64,000 nt of DNA from Acanthacorydalis orientalis. Its lineage: Eukaryota > Arthropoda > Insecta > Megaloptera > Corydalidae. The stretch is from positions 3,605,236-3,669,235 of the forward strand of contig CM068315.1 in assembly GCA_034766995.1 (NCBI GenBank). Reading direction: 5' to 3'. The notes under the pieces were generated by a model. The model had not been told where the DNA came from, ran no database searches, and saw nothing but the letters and a program-made list of their open reading frames with translations. Position numbers and translations under genes: made by a program. Shown here piece after piece: positions 1 to 11,218 of the stretch; position 1 is the first letter of the stretch, and every line of letters begins with the position of its first letter.

Positions 1-395
1 TTCTGTACGACATAACAAGTAACTAATGAATTTTTATTTATTATCTATCCTAATAAAATATTACTATTTTAGCATTTACATTTATAGAAATAAATTCAAT
101 GCAAATTTGTTCACTTTCACATTTGGGAGTGGTAGGACATCTTATGATGAATTATTATCATAATTTTCAATTCGTTAATGAAATTAATAATGATTCTTAT
201 GTGTAGGCGTACATACATTTACATTATATATATATACATATATATGTGTATGTAAGTGTATGTATAGGTGTGAGTTATATGAAAACAACACGACTATGAC
301 ATTTGTTCTAATCTAGTTCCATTTAAATTTTGCTGTTTGCGAAATTTCATTATCATAAAGTAAAAAACTCACATGTATATGTCATCATACGTAGA
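1..395. other. AT-rich DNA, no gene seen
   Basis: No reading frame of note and no recognisable repeat family. A short TA/TG-rich patch lies near 220-260. Confidence 0.5.
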
Positions 396-396
396 T

Positions 397-453
<57 letters not shown>
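396..453. repeat. (CA)n(TA)n compound microsatellite
   Basis: A short CA run passes directly into a pure TA run. Confidence 0.95.
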
Positions 454-456
<3 letters not shown>

Positions 457-738
457 TTACCCTTTTAAACGAATATTGAATTCGACTTCTTAATATAAAA
501 GGATAAAAAAATCAAAAAGTATACCTAGATCTATTTTTCTATTTAATTACAAATTTGGATTCTTTCAACTTGAATATATTTTATTTGAAAAGAATATACA
601 AAAAGAAGCTGAAGTATTTAATCATATTATTCTGGTGGATTTGGTCCTGATGAATTACATGAATAAAAATATCTGCTCTTACTAATTTACGCTTTTGAAT
701 CGTCGATGACTTGTTGAAATATCTACTTGTCATCTGTT

Positions 739-1228
739 AGGTTGGTAGGAAATAATTGCGTGTTTGTCTTCTGAATTCTAACCATTTTGGTAACACTGAT
801 TTCGGTTTTATTATTAAATTTTGATTCAAATTGGGCTATTGAATTAAAGATGTAAAGAAGCAAATAAGGGGAATTTTTGGTATGAGTTCAAAACGGATGA
901 TAAAGTAAAAGGAACTGCTCGTAAACTAGACGATGCTTTTGGTGTGGGTACTGTTAAGAAACGTACGGTGCAATGGTAGTTCCAAAAATTTTGTACTGAG
1001 GACAAGACCTTGAAGATGAAGAAGGTAGCGGGCATTCTTTTTCAATTTATAATGACCAAGTGGAGGCGTTAGTTGAATACGAACCAAGCACATCAATTCG
1101 AGTTAGTCATCCAACAGTTCTGGACCACTTAAAACAGCTATAGTAATCAAAAAAGCTTATAAGCTGAGAAAAATGTTTATGACTTTGAAGATCATAAATC
1201 ATAATTATTTTTCTATCAACTTAATACA
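739..1228 (+). mobile_element. Deleted mariner copy A (HTH plus both ends)
   Basis: The left end resembles AGGTTGGTAGGAAATAATTG and the right end resembles the inverted ATTTTTCTATCAACTTAAT. These are mariner terminal repeats of the cecropia/Hsmar1 type. Between them lies the transposase N-terminus: KKQI, then EFKT, then RKLDDAFGVGTVKKRTVQW, then an acidic EDEEG stretch, then VSHPTVLDHLKQL. This is the paired helix-turn-helix DNA-binding part, with stop codons (TAA after ATG, TAG in place of a W) and frameshifts. The whole catalytic DDE/D domain is missing: after KQL the sequence jumps within about 40 bases to the 3' end. At about 490 bp it is non-autonomous and behaves as a MITE. Confidence 0.85.
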
Positions 1229-1735
1229 TCAGTAAGCTACTTCAGTTGATTCAAGAGCCGAATCTAATCGTAACTGATAAAAAGAATATCAGATTTTTCT
1301 ATACCTATCGTTAATATTAATATTTGTGTAAATTAATACTCTAACATTAAGAAGAGTTTCCGGTCTGCACCGCTCGAAAGAGGATAATTTTTCATTAATT
1401 CTGTAACTAACGAGTTTCTATAAGCTTTTTATAACTGACTTATTTTGAAGTTGATAAGATTTCTATACTAGTAAAAGAACGTTTTTGATTTAGATGTGCT
1501 GAAGTTTTGTTGACCGGCTGTAAGAAATAATATAAAGAGGATCTTGAAAATCTTCTATGTCTTTGATACATTCGTTGACCCATTCGTTAGAGTAACTGTT
1601 GTGAAAAGAGACACAAATATATATAGTAGAAATTTATTTTGTTTCTTTTTACATCGAAAAAATCTTTTTTTCTCTATTATAAATGATTTGTTATATTAAT
1701 TAAAAACTATACCAATGACATTATGATACTTCAAA

Positions 1736-1738
<3 letters not shown>
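1229..1738. other. AT-rich DNA, nothing recognised
   Basis: Unassigned sequence between mariner copy A and the next TA tract. No reading frame resembles a known family. Confidence 0.45.
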
Positions 1739-1780
<42 letters not shown>

Positions 1781-1782
1781 TC

Positions 1783-1818
<36 letters not shown>
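1739..1818. repeat. (TA)n microsatellite
   Basis: About 80 bases of TA, broken once by CTCG. It directly abuts a MITE of the GGGTGATTCAA family. Confidence 0.95.
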
Positions 1819-1820
<2 letters not shown>

Positions 1821-2018
1821 TTCCATATAAAAATATTAAAAAAACACAAAAATTGAAAAAATACACATTATTCCCCATTTAGAATTTTAGTTCAATTTTA
1901 TTTTAATATTGAATTGAACTAAAATATTAAAAAAATAACATGACTTTTTCAACTCCTGCGACCGGTTTAAAGCTTCCATCTGGAAACCTAAATTGAATCA
2001 TTCTATAAATCTATCTAT
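1818..2018 (+). mobile_element. GGGTGATTCAA-family MITE, copy 1
   Basis: Starts GCTTCCATATAAAAATATTAAAA and ends in CTAAATTGAATCATTCTATA, the inverted form of the left end seen in better copies at 15.1 and 56.8 kb. The centre holds the self-complementary pair TTAGTTCAATTTTATTTT and its reverse. The outer bases of the left end are replaced by the preceding TA tract. It encodes nothing. Confidence 0.7.
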
Positions 2019-2056
2019 CTACCTATATATATATATATAGAGAGAGAGAGAGAAAG
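2009..2056. repeat. (CTAT)n(TA)n(GA)n compound microsatellite
   Basis: CTAT units, then TA, then GA runs following the MITE without a break. Confidence 0.9.
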
Positions 2057-2393
2057 AAATGAAGTATATATTCTGAAACTACAAATTTCCAAAAATGAAT
2101 TTCTAATCACTTGTATTTGAAAAGATGGAACTCAGATTAATCAAAATTTAATTAGTGAATAAACGAATCATGGTTGAACTAATTACTTTTTGTAAACATC
2201 AGCGTTTTAATTTATTTTTTGGAGTAAAAGATTTAAAACGATTGTGCAAATAAAATTGTTTAACATTTATTCAAATCCACATTTTTTAATAAAACTGAGT
2301 AGGCGGATATAAAAAACAAATACAATTATTATTTTTTTCTTGTCTCCATTCCTATCCATTCCAACCCCTTTACTACTCTTTCACTCTCTATTT
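2057..2393. other. AT-rich DNA, nothing recognised
   Basis: No family match or credible frame seen. Confidence 0.45.
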
Positions 2394-2394
2394 C

Positions 2395-2465
<71 letters not shown>

Positions 2466-2469
2466 TATA
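2394..2469. repeat. (TA)n(CA)n microsatellite
   Basis: A pure TA run passes into a short CA run. IYIY frames across it are artefacts of the repeat. Confidence 0.95.
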
Positions 2470-3001
2470 CATTCGTTTCATATTTAATTTCAATTGATAA
2501 CGTTTCTTTTTATAAGGTAATAAAAATACTTTCCAGGTAAACAAAATAGTATCAATTTTATATCACCGAAACACTTAAAACCGTTCCTTTCTACCGCCCC
2601 AATCTAATATTCTCTTTTTTTTAAAAAAAAAGAATTTATCTTCGTTCGTACAAATGTCAAAACATTAAAATGTCAAACGCACAGTCACAACAAGCAATAA
2701 AATATCACTAAACTCAGTCTACGACGTTTTACTATCACACACAGTCCGACAGCAATTCCGAACGTCGATCGGGTGGCAGAACGGAAAAAAGCAAAAAAAA
2801 AAAACGCACATCACCTATGGCATATTTTCCATGGCCTACCTATTTACGTTTAGGTACACTATCGCGCTATCTATCGACAACTTTACAAACCGTTTTGTGT
2901 TCCAAACATTGGCGGCAAACACGAAACCGAAGAGAATAGAAAAAAAATATGTTAAAGTATGAGGATCGAACAAGGACGTGTGTATCGAATAGACATATCG
3001 C

Positions 3002-3037
3002 TATATAAATACGTTCTTGTTCAGCGGAAGATCAGCT
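3002..3037 (+). promoter_or_regulatory. Candidate RNA polymerase II core promoter
   Basis: TATATAAAT occupies 3002-3010. An arthropod-type initiator TCAGCT lies at 3032-3037. If transcription starts at its A (3034), the TATAAA begins at -30, the canonical distance. A second TCAG lies at 3021-3024 but would be too close. No clear downstream promoter element is seen. TATA-like words are common in AT-rich DNA, but the initiator spacing and the GC-rich downstream sequence make this one stand out. Inferred, not proven. Confidence 0.5.
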
Positions 3038-3141
3038 CGTTTCGGATAGAACGGGATAGTGCGGTTTTGTTGAATGGGCCAGTCTCCGTTCGGACGTCAA
3101 TGGGGTTGTAAGCGTAGGTTAGGGAGGAGTCGCTTTCGGTG
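3034..3141 (+). other. Possible first exon of a host gene
   Basis: Runs from the predicted start at 3034 to a strong donor-like GTGAGT at 3142-3147. The 108 bases are GC-rich and free of repeats. An ATG at 3074 opens MGQSPFGRQWGCKRRLG and stays open to the donor, but its context (TGA before ATG) is weak, so this may be 5' UTR. Alternative donor-like GTAAGC sites lie at about 3109 and 3178. No matching acceptor and second exon could be identified in the window. If the exon is real, the next one is far away or unrecognisable. Confidence 0.35.
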
Positions 3142-3250
3142 GTGAGTTTGTGTATGTTGGCAGGCTGTTTTGGGGGTGTAAGCGCCCTTCAATCGAGAGA
3201 CGGACAGGCCACCGGTGGTTTGTCAGTGTGTGTATACATACACATAGTTT

Positions 3251-3330
<80 letters not shown>
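3251..3330. repeat. (TA)n microsatellite
   Basis: About 80 bases of TA inside the GC-richer island. Confidence 0.95.
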
Positions 3331-3334
<4 letters not shown>

Positions 3335-3340
3335 CGGTCA

Positions 3341-3436
3341 ATGTCTGACCTTGATGGGCGGCTTGTAAACAGACCGAACCATGCACTGGAAGCACCTGTG
3401 CACGCTGACTGCTGCAACTCATGGCCGGTGGGCTAA
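3341..3436 (+). CDS. Small ORF of 31 codons, unrecognised
   Basis: ATG at 3341 opens MSDLDGRLVNRPNHALEAP and runs to TAA at 3434. Residue composition is protein-like (D, R, E, H, C, P, few low-complexity residues), unlike the IYIY and FFLK frames elsewhere. It starts 10 bases after a TA tract. I do not recognise it. It could be an upstream ORF of the gene suggested by the promoter at 3.0 kb, a micropeptide, or chance in GC-rich sequence. CCG-GTGGGC near its end is a weak donor-like site. Confidence 0.25.
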   Translation: MSDLDGRLVNRPNHALEAPVHADCCNSWPVG

Positions 3437-3500
3437 TATAGAAGGCGCTGCATCCAACCCGTTCTCTTCTATTTTTTCCGCACGGATTTATAGCGAATTC

Positions 3501-6075
3501 GACTTGTTAAAAAATATATCGGAATTTTGATTTTTTTCACCGATAGAATCTTTTGTTAAGGATATCCGATGTACGTGTTTATCGGTCATGTTGTGAACAG
3601 GATACCGAGTATATTCATTTATTATTCGATATAAAAATATCTCTTTATTACTGAAAATATAACTGATTTGTAACGAATACGTGGACGTTTACACACGATG
3701 ATTTATTGACAGAATGTGGTTGATTTATAAACGAAACAGAAATGGATTAGTGAAAAAATATTGTATGAAATATCGACTGAATATTTTAAACTGGAGATTC
3801 TTTTATGTTATTAGAGTTGTGTCAATTATTTATGAAGAAGTGTGTACAGTCTGTTAAACAAGTTCTGTACTTAAAAACCCTTTTAACTCTCGGTTATGGT
3901 TCAGCATGTATCATGCCAGGTTATAAAACAACATGTTATTAGTTCAAATTTAGTTTTAGTTTATGTATTTTTTTTTGTGAAAAATTTTATAATTATTTAA
4001 TAAATTACTATATTGATAAAATTTCCAATAAATATATTGTAAATGAAATCTAATTTAAATATTACTTTTACAAAATAGGAATTAGGCTCCGAATAACGTT
4101 GAAAGTCATTCTAAAACGATTTGTTGTAGTAATGTTTTAGCTTGATGCTTTTATGATTGTTCTGATTTAAAAAAGCAAAGAAATGGCTTCAACTTTTTCA
4201 TATAATTGGTTTGTTAAATGATTTTCTACATATTAACCTGTCGAGTGTTAAATTTCAAAACATGATTTCGTCGAAACACCTTATTAAATTATATACAAGT
4301 CTGTTATTAAAAATCGATTTTTTTCTCCATTCAGAGTGAACGTTCGTGGGTGTTGAATCACAGAAACGATTTGTACAATAGATGTACAGGGAAACGTGTC
4401 GTCGCCGTAAAATAAACGAAAATTATACAGAAACGTGTAATTTTTAATACGGAATACGTTTCGCCCATTAACAATAACTGTACATAATCAATTTTTTATC
4501 TAGCGAATAATTCCAGTTCTAACAAATTGATTCATTTGTTCGAGCATGCTCCATTCACATAGCGTGATAATAATTTGTCAATTTAAATAACCGACTATGT
4601 TGCAAATTACTGATATAATAGTGTATGTTATTTTTTTTCCTGCTATCTAATTTATACACAAGATTAACTTCAATCATATATCTTTAAGCGTTTTATTATT
4701 CGACTCGGTGCTATGTCTATTTTTTTTTCATCTCAGTCACTCCGGTCCACAATTAGTTTTGTCTTCAGTAAATTGGCCAATTTCGAATGATGAGTAATTT
4801 ATAATCATAGCCCACACATATGTATTGTAGTATTACCAAAACAAATCTCGAGTTCAATTAACAAATAGCACAAACTGATTTTTATATATTAAATAACAGA
4901 GATATCTTTCTTTCTCGGTTTCTCTCGTCTTCAGTACGAACGTTTCTCTTTTTCTTCTCGCATGTAACTAAATAAATGAGAAAGCAATTAAAATAAATTA
5001 TAGAGTTTCATATGATCATAGTTCATTGAATAAATATGACACGAAATATGTTTGAATGTCATGAGATCTTCTCTGAATTTTCTCCTAGCTATTTCAAAAA
5101 TAGATTCTAGATTCTGGTATGTTAAAAGATTGAAGTGGGTTAAATATTATTTATAGATTGATTAATAATATACATAAATATATATATATATATATATGTA
5201 TGTATCATAATATTTATTTTGGAATAAATTCAAGAATTAATCGCATAAAACAATTTTTTTCATAATAGAAGATTTTTTAATCCAAAAGTCAAGATGTAGT
5301 CCCACGACTAACTTCACAATAGTTCATTAAGTTGAAATCTTTTTTATTTATTAGTAATCTCTTAAATATACATAAAAACTAGTATCATAATATAAATTTT
5401 TTTCGAGAAATTCGACAATTTATTTTAAATCATTTATCATACATTTGTATTATGTAATTATAGACAATTTTTACAAAAGATACATCAATAAACAATAATC
5501 TATTTTATACAAGATACTTAAAAGTATAATATTTACCTAAATATTTGTTCGAAATTCATATTTCTTTCTATAAAAATAATTCAAATCAATAACGATGAAA
5601 CAGATAACTGGACAACTGGACAATTATTAATTAAAACTTGAAATGTGACATTTATCTCAACGATTTTTAAAATAGGTATCGACTTATGGTGTATTTTCAT
5701 TAGAAAATAATTCATATTTTTAATTAAATATATCTTGATTAACATTGAAGAGATAATAATTCAGATTGATAGTTTTTAAAGGAGTTCCTCGACTATTAGG
5801 GGTCCAAGTAGTTATTATCAGGGTTCGAGGACACAAGGAAGAAATATTTCATTCCATATTGTATGAAACCCTCTCTCGTTATACACTGTGAAACAAAACA
5901 TTGATCATTTATTGATACCAATCAATCAGAACAGAGACACCACGATCTCAATCCACCAATCAAAACACAAATAAAAATCATTTGACGACAACAGGACTAA
6001 TTTTTATTAACAGAGAGATATTCGTCATTTTAGTTCTGTGTTTATTTATATTATATTTGTTAAATTTCACTCAGA
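3501..6075. other. AT-rich DNA, no gene recognised
   Basis: About 2.6 kb without a credible frame. It contains a short TA run at 5179-5204 and moderately complex sequence at 4320-4460 and 5790-6000 (a GTTCCTCGA / GGTTCGAGGA pair near 5785-5833). No domain or transposon family could be assigned. Confidence 0.45.
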
Positions 6076-6312
6076 GTGTTAGTTTATATGCTTTTTAAGA
6101 TTTTTTTAGTATTTAAAAGCTCAGAAAATGACAGAATCGCCATCAAAATACTCTCAACTAATCTAGAAAAAATTGTACAAACATTAATTGTAGGAAAAAA
6201 AACTGTAGTTTGTGGAGTAAGAGAATTATTTATTTGTGAAAATGAATTCGGGACACACTGTCAGAATTGCACTGTTAATTTTTGTTACAGACAACAAATC
6301 TTATTATTTTAA
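6076..6312 (+). pseudogene. Unassigned coding-like fragment, related to 61.99 kb
   Basis: A 78-codon open frame whose second half reads KKTVVCGVRELFICENEF followed by C-x2-C (CQNC). A frame at 61986-62228 reads KKVLVCGIRKLSIYKSEF followed by CQTC at the same spacing, and the DNA is also visibly similar. The two are probably copies of one dispersed element. I do not recognise the family. No start or end can be justified beyond the shared segment (about 6195-6285). Confidence 0.4.
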
Positions 6313-6539
6313 AAATTAATTAAGTTGAATTTCTTAAATTATTAATTTACTTTCCATATCAGTTTATATTTTTCATATTAAACTATGATCTAACTATAAA
6401 GACTTTCTTCAGTAAAAGTAATATTCGAAAATTTGTCAAAATATGTAACTGGACTAGGTGTGTATGTGTTTCTTAATTAAGAAAATAAATTAAAAACAGA
6501 TTTTATATTATAAAAATCAAACATGATTTTAATAACATT

Positions 6540-7500
6540 AATGCAACTTTCACGGTAAAGCTACAGGAAGAAACAAAAAAGATAAAAATCGTGAAAGATA
6601 TAAGAGAGGGACATGCAATTTCGTTGAAATTATTTACTGCAGCCTTAAGAGAAGTATTCAAATCGCTCGACCGGGAGGACAAAAGAATGGAAATAAGGGA
6701 CGAAAGATTAAGTCACATCTGATTTTCTGATGATATCGTTATATTCGCAAGTACTTCGAAAGAGTTATAAAAGAGGATAGAAGAATTAGATGATGCCTGT
6801 TAAAAAACTGGTCTAAACATGAGTTAATAACTACACAAAAACAAAAGTTCTATTCAATGCTTTTGTCTGTCTGAAGAAAATTTATATAAAAGGAACAGAA
6901 ATAAAAAAGTAACTGAGTATGTCTATCTAGGTCAGCTTATCAACAAAGATTGATCATTCATTGAAGAAATAAACAGGAGAATAATAAATGAGATGGAGCT
7001 GATTTGGATGAAACGCCTCGATATTTAAATCAACAATCCCACTCTTCTTGAAGAATTTGATCAATGTATACTACCAGTCCTTACCAATGGCAGCGAAAAA
7101 TGCTTGCTTAACACCAAATCATTCAAATACTTGAAACAACACAGAAAAGTATGGAAAGATGCATGCTAGGAATAACAATAAGGGATAGTAAAAGAATAGA
7201 ATCGATACAAAAACAGTCAGTAGTCACAGATGTAATAAGAAGAGTGAAGAATCTGAAATGAAAATTGACGGGGTATGATGCATGAAGAGAAGACAATTGG
7301 ACAACAGAAATTATTAACTGGTAATCAAGGAATATAAAAAGACCAAAAAAAACTAATGAAGAGGTGGGATAGAAAAAATTAAAAATTTTTTTTTCAGAAA
7401 TCGGTCGAAAAGTCAGGCATTTAATCGTATAAAATGGAAAATCATGGAAGAGGCATTCATCCAGCAGTGAATTGACAGAGGCCAATGATGATGATATTAT
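6540..7500 (+). pseudogene. Degraded RTE-type LINE (reverse transcriptase to 3' tail)
   Basis: Conceptual translation with several frameshifts shows, in order: EGHAISLKLFTAALREVFKS, then LSHI-stop-FSDDIVIFA (the F/YxDD catalytic box of reverse transcriptase), then TEYVYLGQLINKD, then TQRSMERCMLGITIRDSKRI, then VVTDVIRRVKNLK, then a WKIMEEAFIQQ-like C-terminus in broken frames, ending in a GATGATGAT tail. This order and the triplet tail are typical of RTE-clade LINEs of insects. The 5' part with the endonuclease is absent. It is inactive, with at least five stops. Shorter tails of the same family occur at 17.1 and 61.1 kb. Confidence 0.85.
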
Positions 7501-7700
7501 AAATATTGGTGAAAAGTTCAATGCACTACATACGATACGTTCTACATATATTTGATCAATTAAACTGTTTAGAATAATTTGATCATTATTTAATATATTC
7601 CCGTATGCAACTTTCATTTACATCAATTTACTCACTAATAATTTAATAGAAAAATGCGGTGTTTACTGAAATATACAAGTTCCGTTTCCCGTCTATTATA

Positions 7701-7702
<2 letters not shown>

Positions 7703-7737
<35 letters not shown>

Positions 7738-7752
7738 TACATATATACATAT

Positions 7753-7805
<53 letters not shown>
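7703..7805. repeat. (TA)n microsatellite with TACA interruptions
   Basis: About 100 bases of TA with regularly spaced ACAT interruptions. Confidence 0.95.
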
Positions 7806-7806
<1 letters not shown>

Positions 7807-8050
7807 TATCTACTGTATATACGATTTCATAAAATATTTTAATAGAATTAAAAATCGGATAGGAAAAAAACTAGAACGATTTTTTTCTACACCACTGTAC
7901 GATACACAATAGAAACGTAAAATACACGTATGTATCCATTTTTATGTTCAATATACACTGAGTTATTTTGCATTAAAAATCAATAAACGCTATAATAACT
8001 TTTAAAACGCGCATAAAAGAACACACACACACACTTAAAGCCTACCAGAG
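7806..8050. other. AT-rich DNA, nothing recognised
   Basis: Unique-looking sequence with a short CA run near 8020-8034. Confidence 0.4.
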
Positions 8051-8053
8051 AAT

Positions 8054-8085
<32 letters not shown>

Positions 8086-8086
8086 T
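8051..8086. repeat. (TA)n microsatellite
   Basis: Short TA tract with ACAT interruptions. Confidence 0.9.
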
Positions 8087-8208
8087 AGATGTAAGGAAAC
8101 TTGTGCAATACTTGAATTTTCCATTTTGAATCGTAAGGACGTGTAACGCCCCGTATATTTTTACCGTCATATATGTTGTATTTATATATTAAGAAAGAAA
8201 AAAAGAGA

Positions 8209-8209
<1 letters not shown>

Positions 8210-8261
<52 letters not shown>

Positions 8262-8292
8262 ATGTGTGTGTGTGTGCATGTGTGTGTGTGTA
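8210..8292. repeat. (TA)n(TG)n compound microsatellite
   Basis: TA run followed by an interrupted TG run. Confidence 0.95.
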
Positions 8293-8379
8293 CGAATGTA
8301 TGCAGGTACGTTGGAAAAATATCATATACGTATGCGTGGAGTCTTGGAAAAGTCTTCAAGAATTCAATTATGTCTGAAG

Positions 8380-8600
8380 AAATAGGGTAAAAGTTTTCCC
8401 GGAGCGAGCATTTTCATTTCAGGGGGCGGGAATTGAAGCCCAACGCGATGGTGATATATTCCATGCATGAGGGATGAGGTATCCGAGATGGAATGGGTAC
8501 GAAAGAGTTTTTTTTTTTGCTTTGAAATGGATGGATGGATGAATATGTGAAAAACATGCATAACGCATTATCATTTTCTCTGGTGTTGTCTACGCGTAGT
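8380..8600. other. GC-richer unique island
   Basis: Contains GGGGGCGGGAATTG and several CG-bearing words with no similarity to the transposons here. Frames on both strands are short and unconvincing. Possibly regulatory DNA. Confidence 0.35.
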
Positions 8601-8629
8601 TGATGGTGAATACGTGTTGAAAACGTCAG

Positions 8630-8633
<4 letters not shown>

Positions 8634-8679
<46 letters not shown>
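8634..8679. repeat. (TA)n microsatellite
   Basis: 46-base TA tract. Confidence 0.95.
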
Positions 8680-8689
<10 letters not shown>

Positions 8690-9129
8690 GACATGCAAAA
8701 GATAGTTTCTTTTATATAATAATATGTAAGTAGTCATGCTGAGTTTCGACAAATTTGGTATGAAGAGTAGAAAACAACATTTATATTTTGTAATTTGATA
8801 ATTTACTAGAAAAAATATATAGATAAATACACTATTCGTACTTTTAAATTCTCAAAAGTATTCACTTACTAAAAACGTAAAAATTAATCAGAAACATGAA
8901 CTAAATTTTAAACCAATAATGATTTTTATCTAACCTGTAAATAATGTATAATGGTGTTTGAGAAATCACATACTGTTCATATATACAATAATTGTACAAG
9001 TTTATAATTCAAAATAGAAATTGAAATTGTATAAAAAAACAAATATAAAATCAAGAATCAAACCAAAAATATTAATGTTGATAAATTATAATAGAAATGA
9101 AACGTGGATTTTATACTTGTTTAATTTTA
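8680..9129. other. AT-rich DNA, nothing recognised
   Basis: No repeat family or frame supported. Confidence 0.4.
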
Positions 9130-9606
9130 TTAGGTGTAAAAATTAATTCTGTGCGTTTCAATTGAATCAATCAGAACTTTGTTTTAAATAAAAATATTTT
9201 CTCGCTGTACTACCATTTTAAAGTTCAAGTTTTAACATTTAAAAATACTATATATCTTGGTCAAGTAGTTGAAATAAACTCACAAATTAGACATTGCATA
9301 CTTTTCGCATTCCATTTAAAAAAAAATACTGCCTAAACCGTGAGAATGATTTGTTCAGGTTTGAGGGAAGATTTCATGCATAAAACATGAAAAAAAATGC
9401 TAAGAAAACAGTGTAAATAGTCCATAAATGCATTAAATCTTTATCGACCGAAAGTTGTTATTATTTTTTCAACAAAGGATTCTTCAGTTATCTGATAAAT
9501 TATATAAAACAATAGGAAATATTTGAATTTTGAAATGAATTTCATTTTTCTGTAAGTAAACATTCATTATCTATTAAAAAAGCACCGGATTAATTTGTAC
9601 ACCTAA
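9130..9606 (+). mobile_element. TTAGGTGTA-family element, copy 1
   Basis: Left end TTAGGTGTAAAAATTAATTC, right end the inverse of ATTAGGTGTACAAATTAATC. These long near-identical TIRs are flanked by TA. The interior (about 480 bp) matches copies at 44.3, 49.0 and 51.8 kb. Remnants near the 3' side, clearest in the 49.0 kb copy, resemble the C-terminus of a mariner-type transposase. A non-autonomous Tc1/mariner derivative. Confidence 0.75.
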
Positions 9607-10055
9607 TATGTTAGTCTAGTCAGATGCATGAAAATCTAAGTGTAAATTAGATATCTTTATTTTTCCATTTATTTATTTCCTGACGTTTGTGTAATATAAA
9701 GAGTTTGTGTAATATATATATTAGTTTCTTTGAAATGATTAAAGAATTATTATTTACAGTACACATATTTTTTGGAATACAAATTAAAAATGTATTTGTT
9801 ATAAGAATAAATTCCTTTCATAAGACTGTGGTATAAAATGATAAATAATTCCATCAAAATATTAGATATTTATCAAATTTGTTTATAAAATATATTTATT
9901 ACAGTAGATATTCACAAAATTAATCAAACAATTAAACGCTTCTGTATATTTGATGTTTATTTTTTAATATTTTATAATTAGTATTTAAATTTTGTGTTTA
10001 ACGTGATTAAACAATTAGAATATTAGATGCAAGACCGATCATTCTTCTAAATATT
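9607..10055. other. AT-rich DNA, nothing recognised
   Basis: No credible gene or repeat. Confidence 0.4.
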
Positions 10056-10609
10056 AGGTTGGTAAAAAAATAATTGCGGTTTATTTCGTGCGGCACCCAT
10101 TTGTCAAACTTTTTGATTTTCATAGCTGTTTTATGTAGTATAGAACTATTAAATGACTAACTTCTAACTTTTGTGCAAGCTCTAGAATTGTTGTGCGTGG
10201 TTCTGATTCAACTAACGCTTTCAGTCGGTCGTTATGAACTGAAGAAGGACGTCCGTAACCTCCTTCATCCTCTCGTCCATAGCACGAAATTTTTGGAACC
10301 ACCATTGCACCGCACGTCCCTTAACAGTACCCACAACAAAAGCATCGTTTAGTTTATAAGCAGTTTCTGCTGTTTGACCACCCGTTTTGAAATTATACAA
10401 AAAAATGTTCCTATTTGCTTCTTTTCCATCTTGTTCAATTTGAAGCAAAATTAATAATAAAATCGAAGTAGATGTTACCAAAATACATACCGAAAAATAC
10501 ACTTTAAAATGATATTAACATCAACACGATGAAATGACACTCATTGAACAAAAATTAAGGTCAGAATTCAGAAAACAAAAACCGTAATTATTTTCCTGAC
10601 AACCTAATA
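10056..10609 (-). mobile_element. Deleted mariner copy B, different deletion junction
   Basis: Both cecropia-type TIRs are present (TTAGGTTGGTAAAAAAATAA at the low-coordinate end, CCTGACAACCTAATA at the other). On the minus strand the transposase N-terminus is the best preserved in the window: NIFLYNFKTGGQTAETAYKL through VQWWFQKFRAMDER (10221-10502), then one frameshift, then GYGRPSSVHNDRLKALVESE and the second HTH (10120-10305). Unlike copies A, E, F, G and I it continues to WVPHE before jumping straight into the 3' TIR, so it arose by a separate internal deletion. The catalytic domain is absent. Confidence 0.9.
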
Positions 10610-11218
10610 GATAATCATAAAGCTAATAATCAAACTATTAAACTTTTCTATATATTTGATGTTTTATTTTTTAATGTTTTGTAATTAGCATTTAAATTTC
10701 CTTTTTAACTTGATTAACCAATTGGAATATTCGATGCAAGTCTGGCCATTCTTCTAAATAGAAATAAAAAATGAGTTCGAAACTGACATTCGTATAAAGC
10801 TGTACAGTGGATGGGTACATTAACAGACTTTTGAGCAAGATTTAAACAATTCAACTCTCAGTAAAGTGTTGTATTCACACTAATATATTTTTTTTGAAAT
10901 GTTTTTTTAAGATATTCGAGCTAATCACCTATATAATAAATAGTTCAAAATTGTAAAAAGTATATCTATTCTAGAGGTCAGATCTTGCAGATATTATCAT
11001 TGATAATATTTGAATAGAAAAATAGATTGAACAATTCTTTAAATGAAATTTTAAAACGACAATTCTGATTAACAATCTACTATAGTCACTAAAAGAAATG
11101 TTTTAATGAAACGTTTTTAAGCGTTTGGTACTCATAGCTTCAGAATTTAAAGGTGATTCGATCTCAAGTGCGCAAACGGGGTGGTTTTTTTAAATTATAT
11201 TTGTGTTCGGATGCTAAT
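10610..11218. other. AT-rich DNA, nothing recognised
   Basis: The part at about 10620-10760 resembles the sequence at 9900-10050, just left of mariner copy B (both carry AAACTTTTCTATATATTTGATG-like text, then GATTAA..CAATT, then GATGCAAG). The mariner may therefore have landed between, or moved with, a short duplication of about 150 bp. Confidence 0.45.

Larger units (their letters stand above)
2640..3500. other. GC-richer unique island around a candidate promoter
   Basis: Base composition changes visibly here compared with the surrounding 75% or more AT: CG dinucleotides are frequent and there is no transposon similarity. The island is interrupted by the 3251-3330 TA tract. It contains the TATA/initiator pair, donor-like GTAAGC and GTGAGT sites, and a small ORF. 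It is the part of the window most like a gene 5' end. Confidence 0.6.

Noticed and set aside
1696..1878. Many open frames made of [12 protein letters not shown] or CVCVCV residues
   Set aside because: They are read-through of (TA)n, (CA)n and (TG)n microsatellites on both strands, not genes.
7123..7617. 164-codon minus-strand open frame
   Set aside because: It lies antisense to the plus-strand RTE LINE, whose motifs are on the other strand. The minus frame is a shadow.
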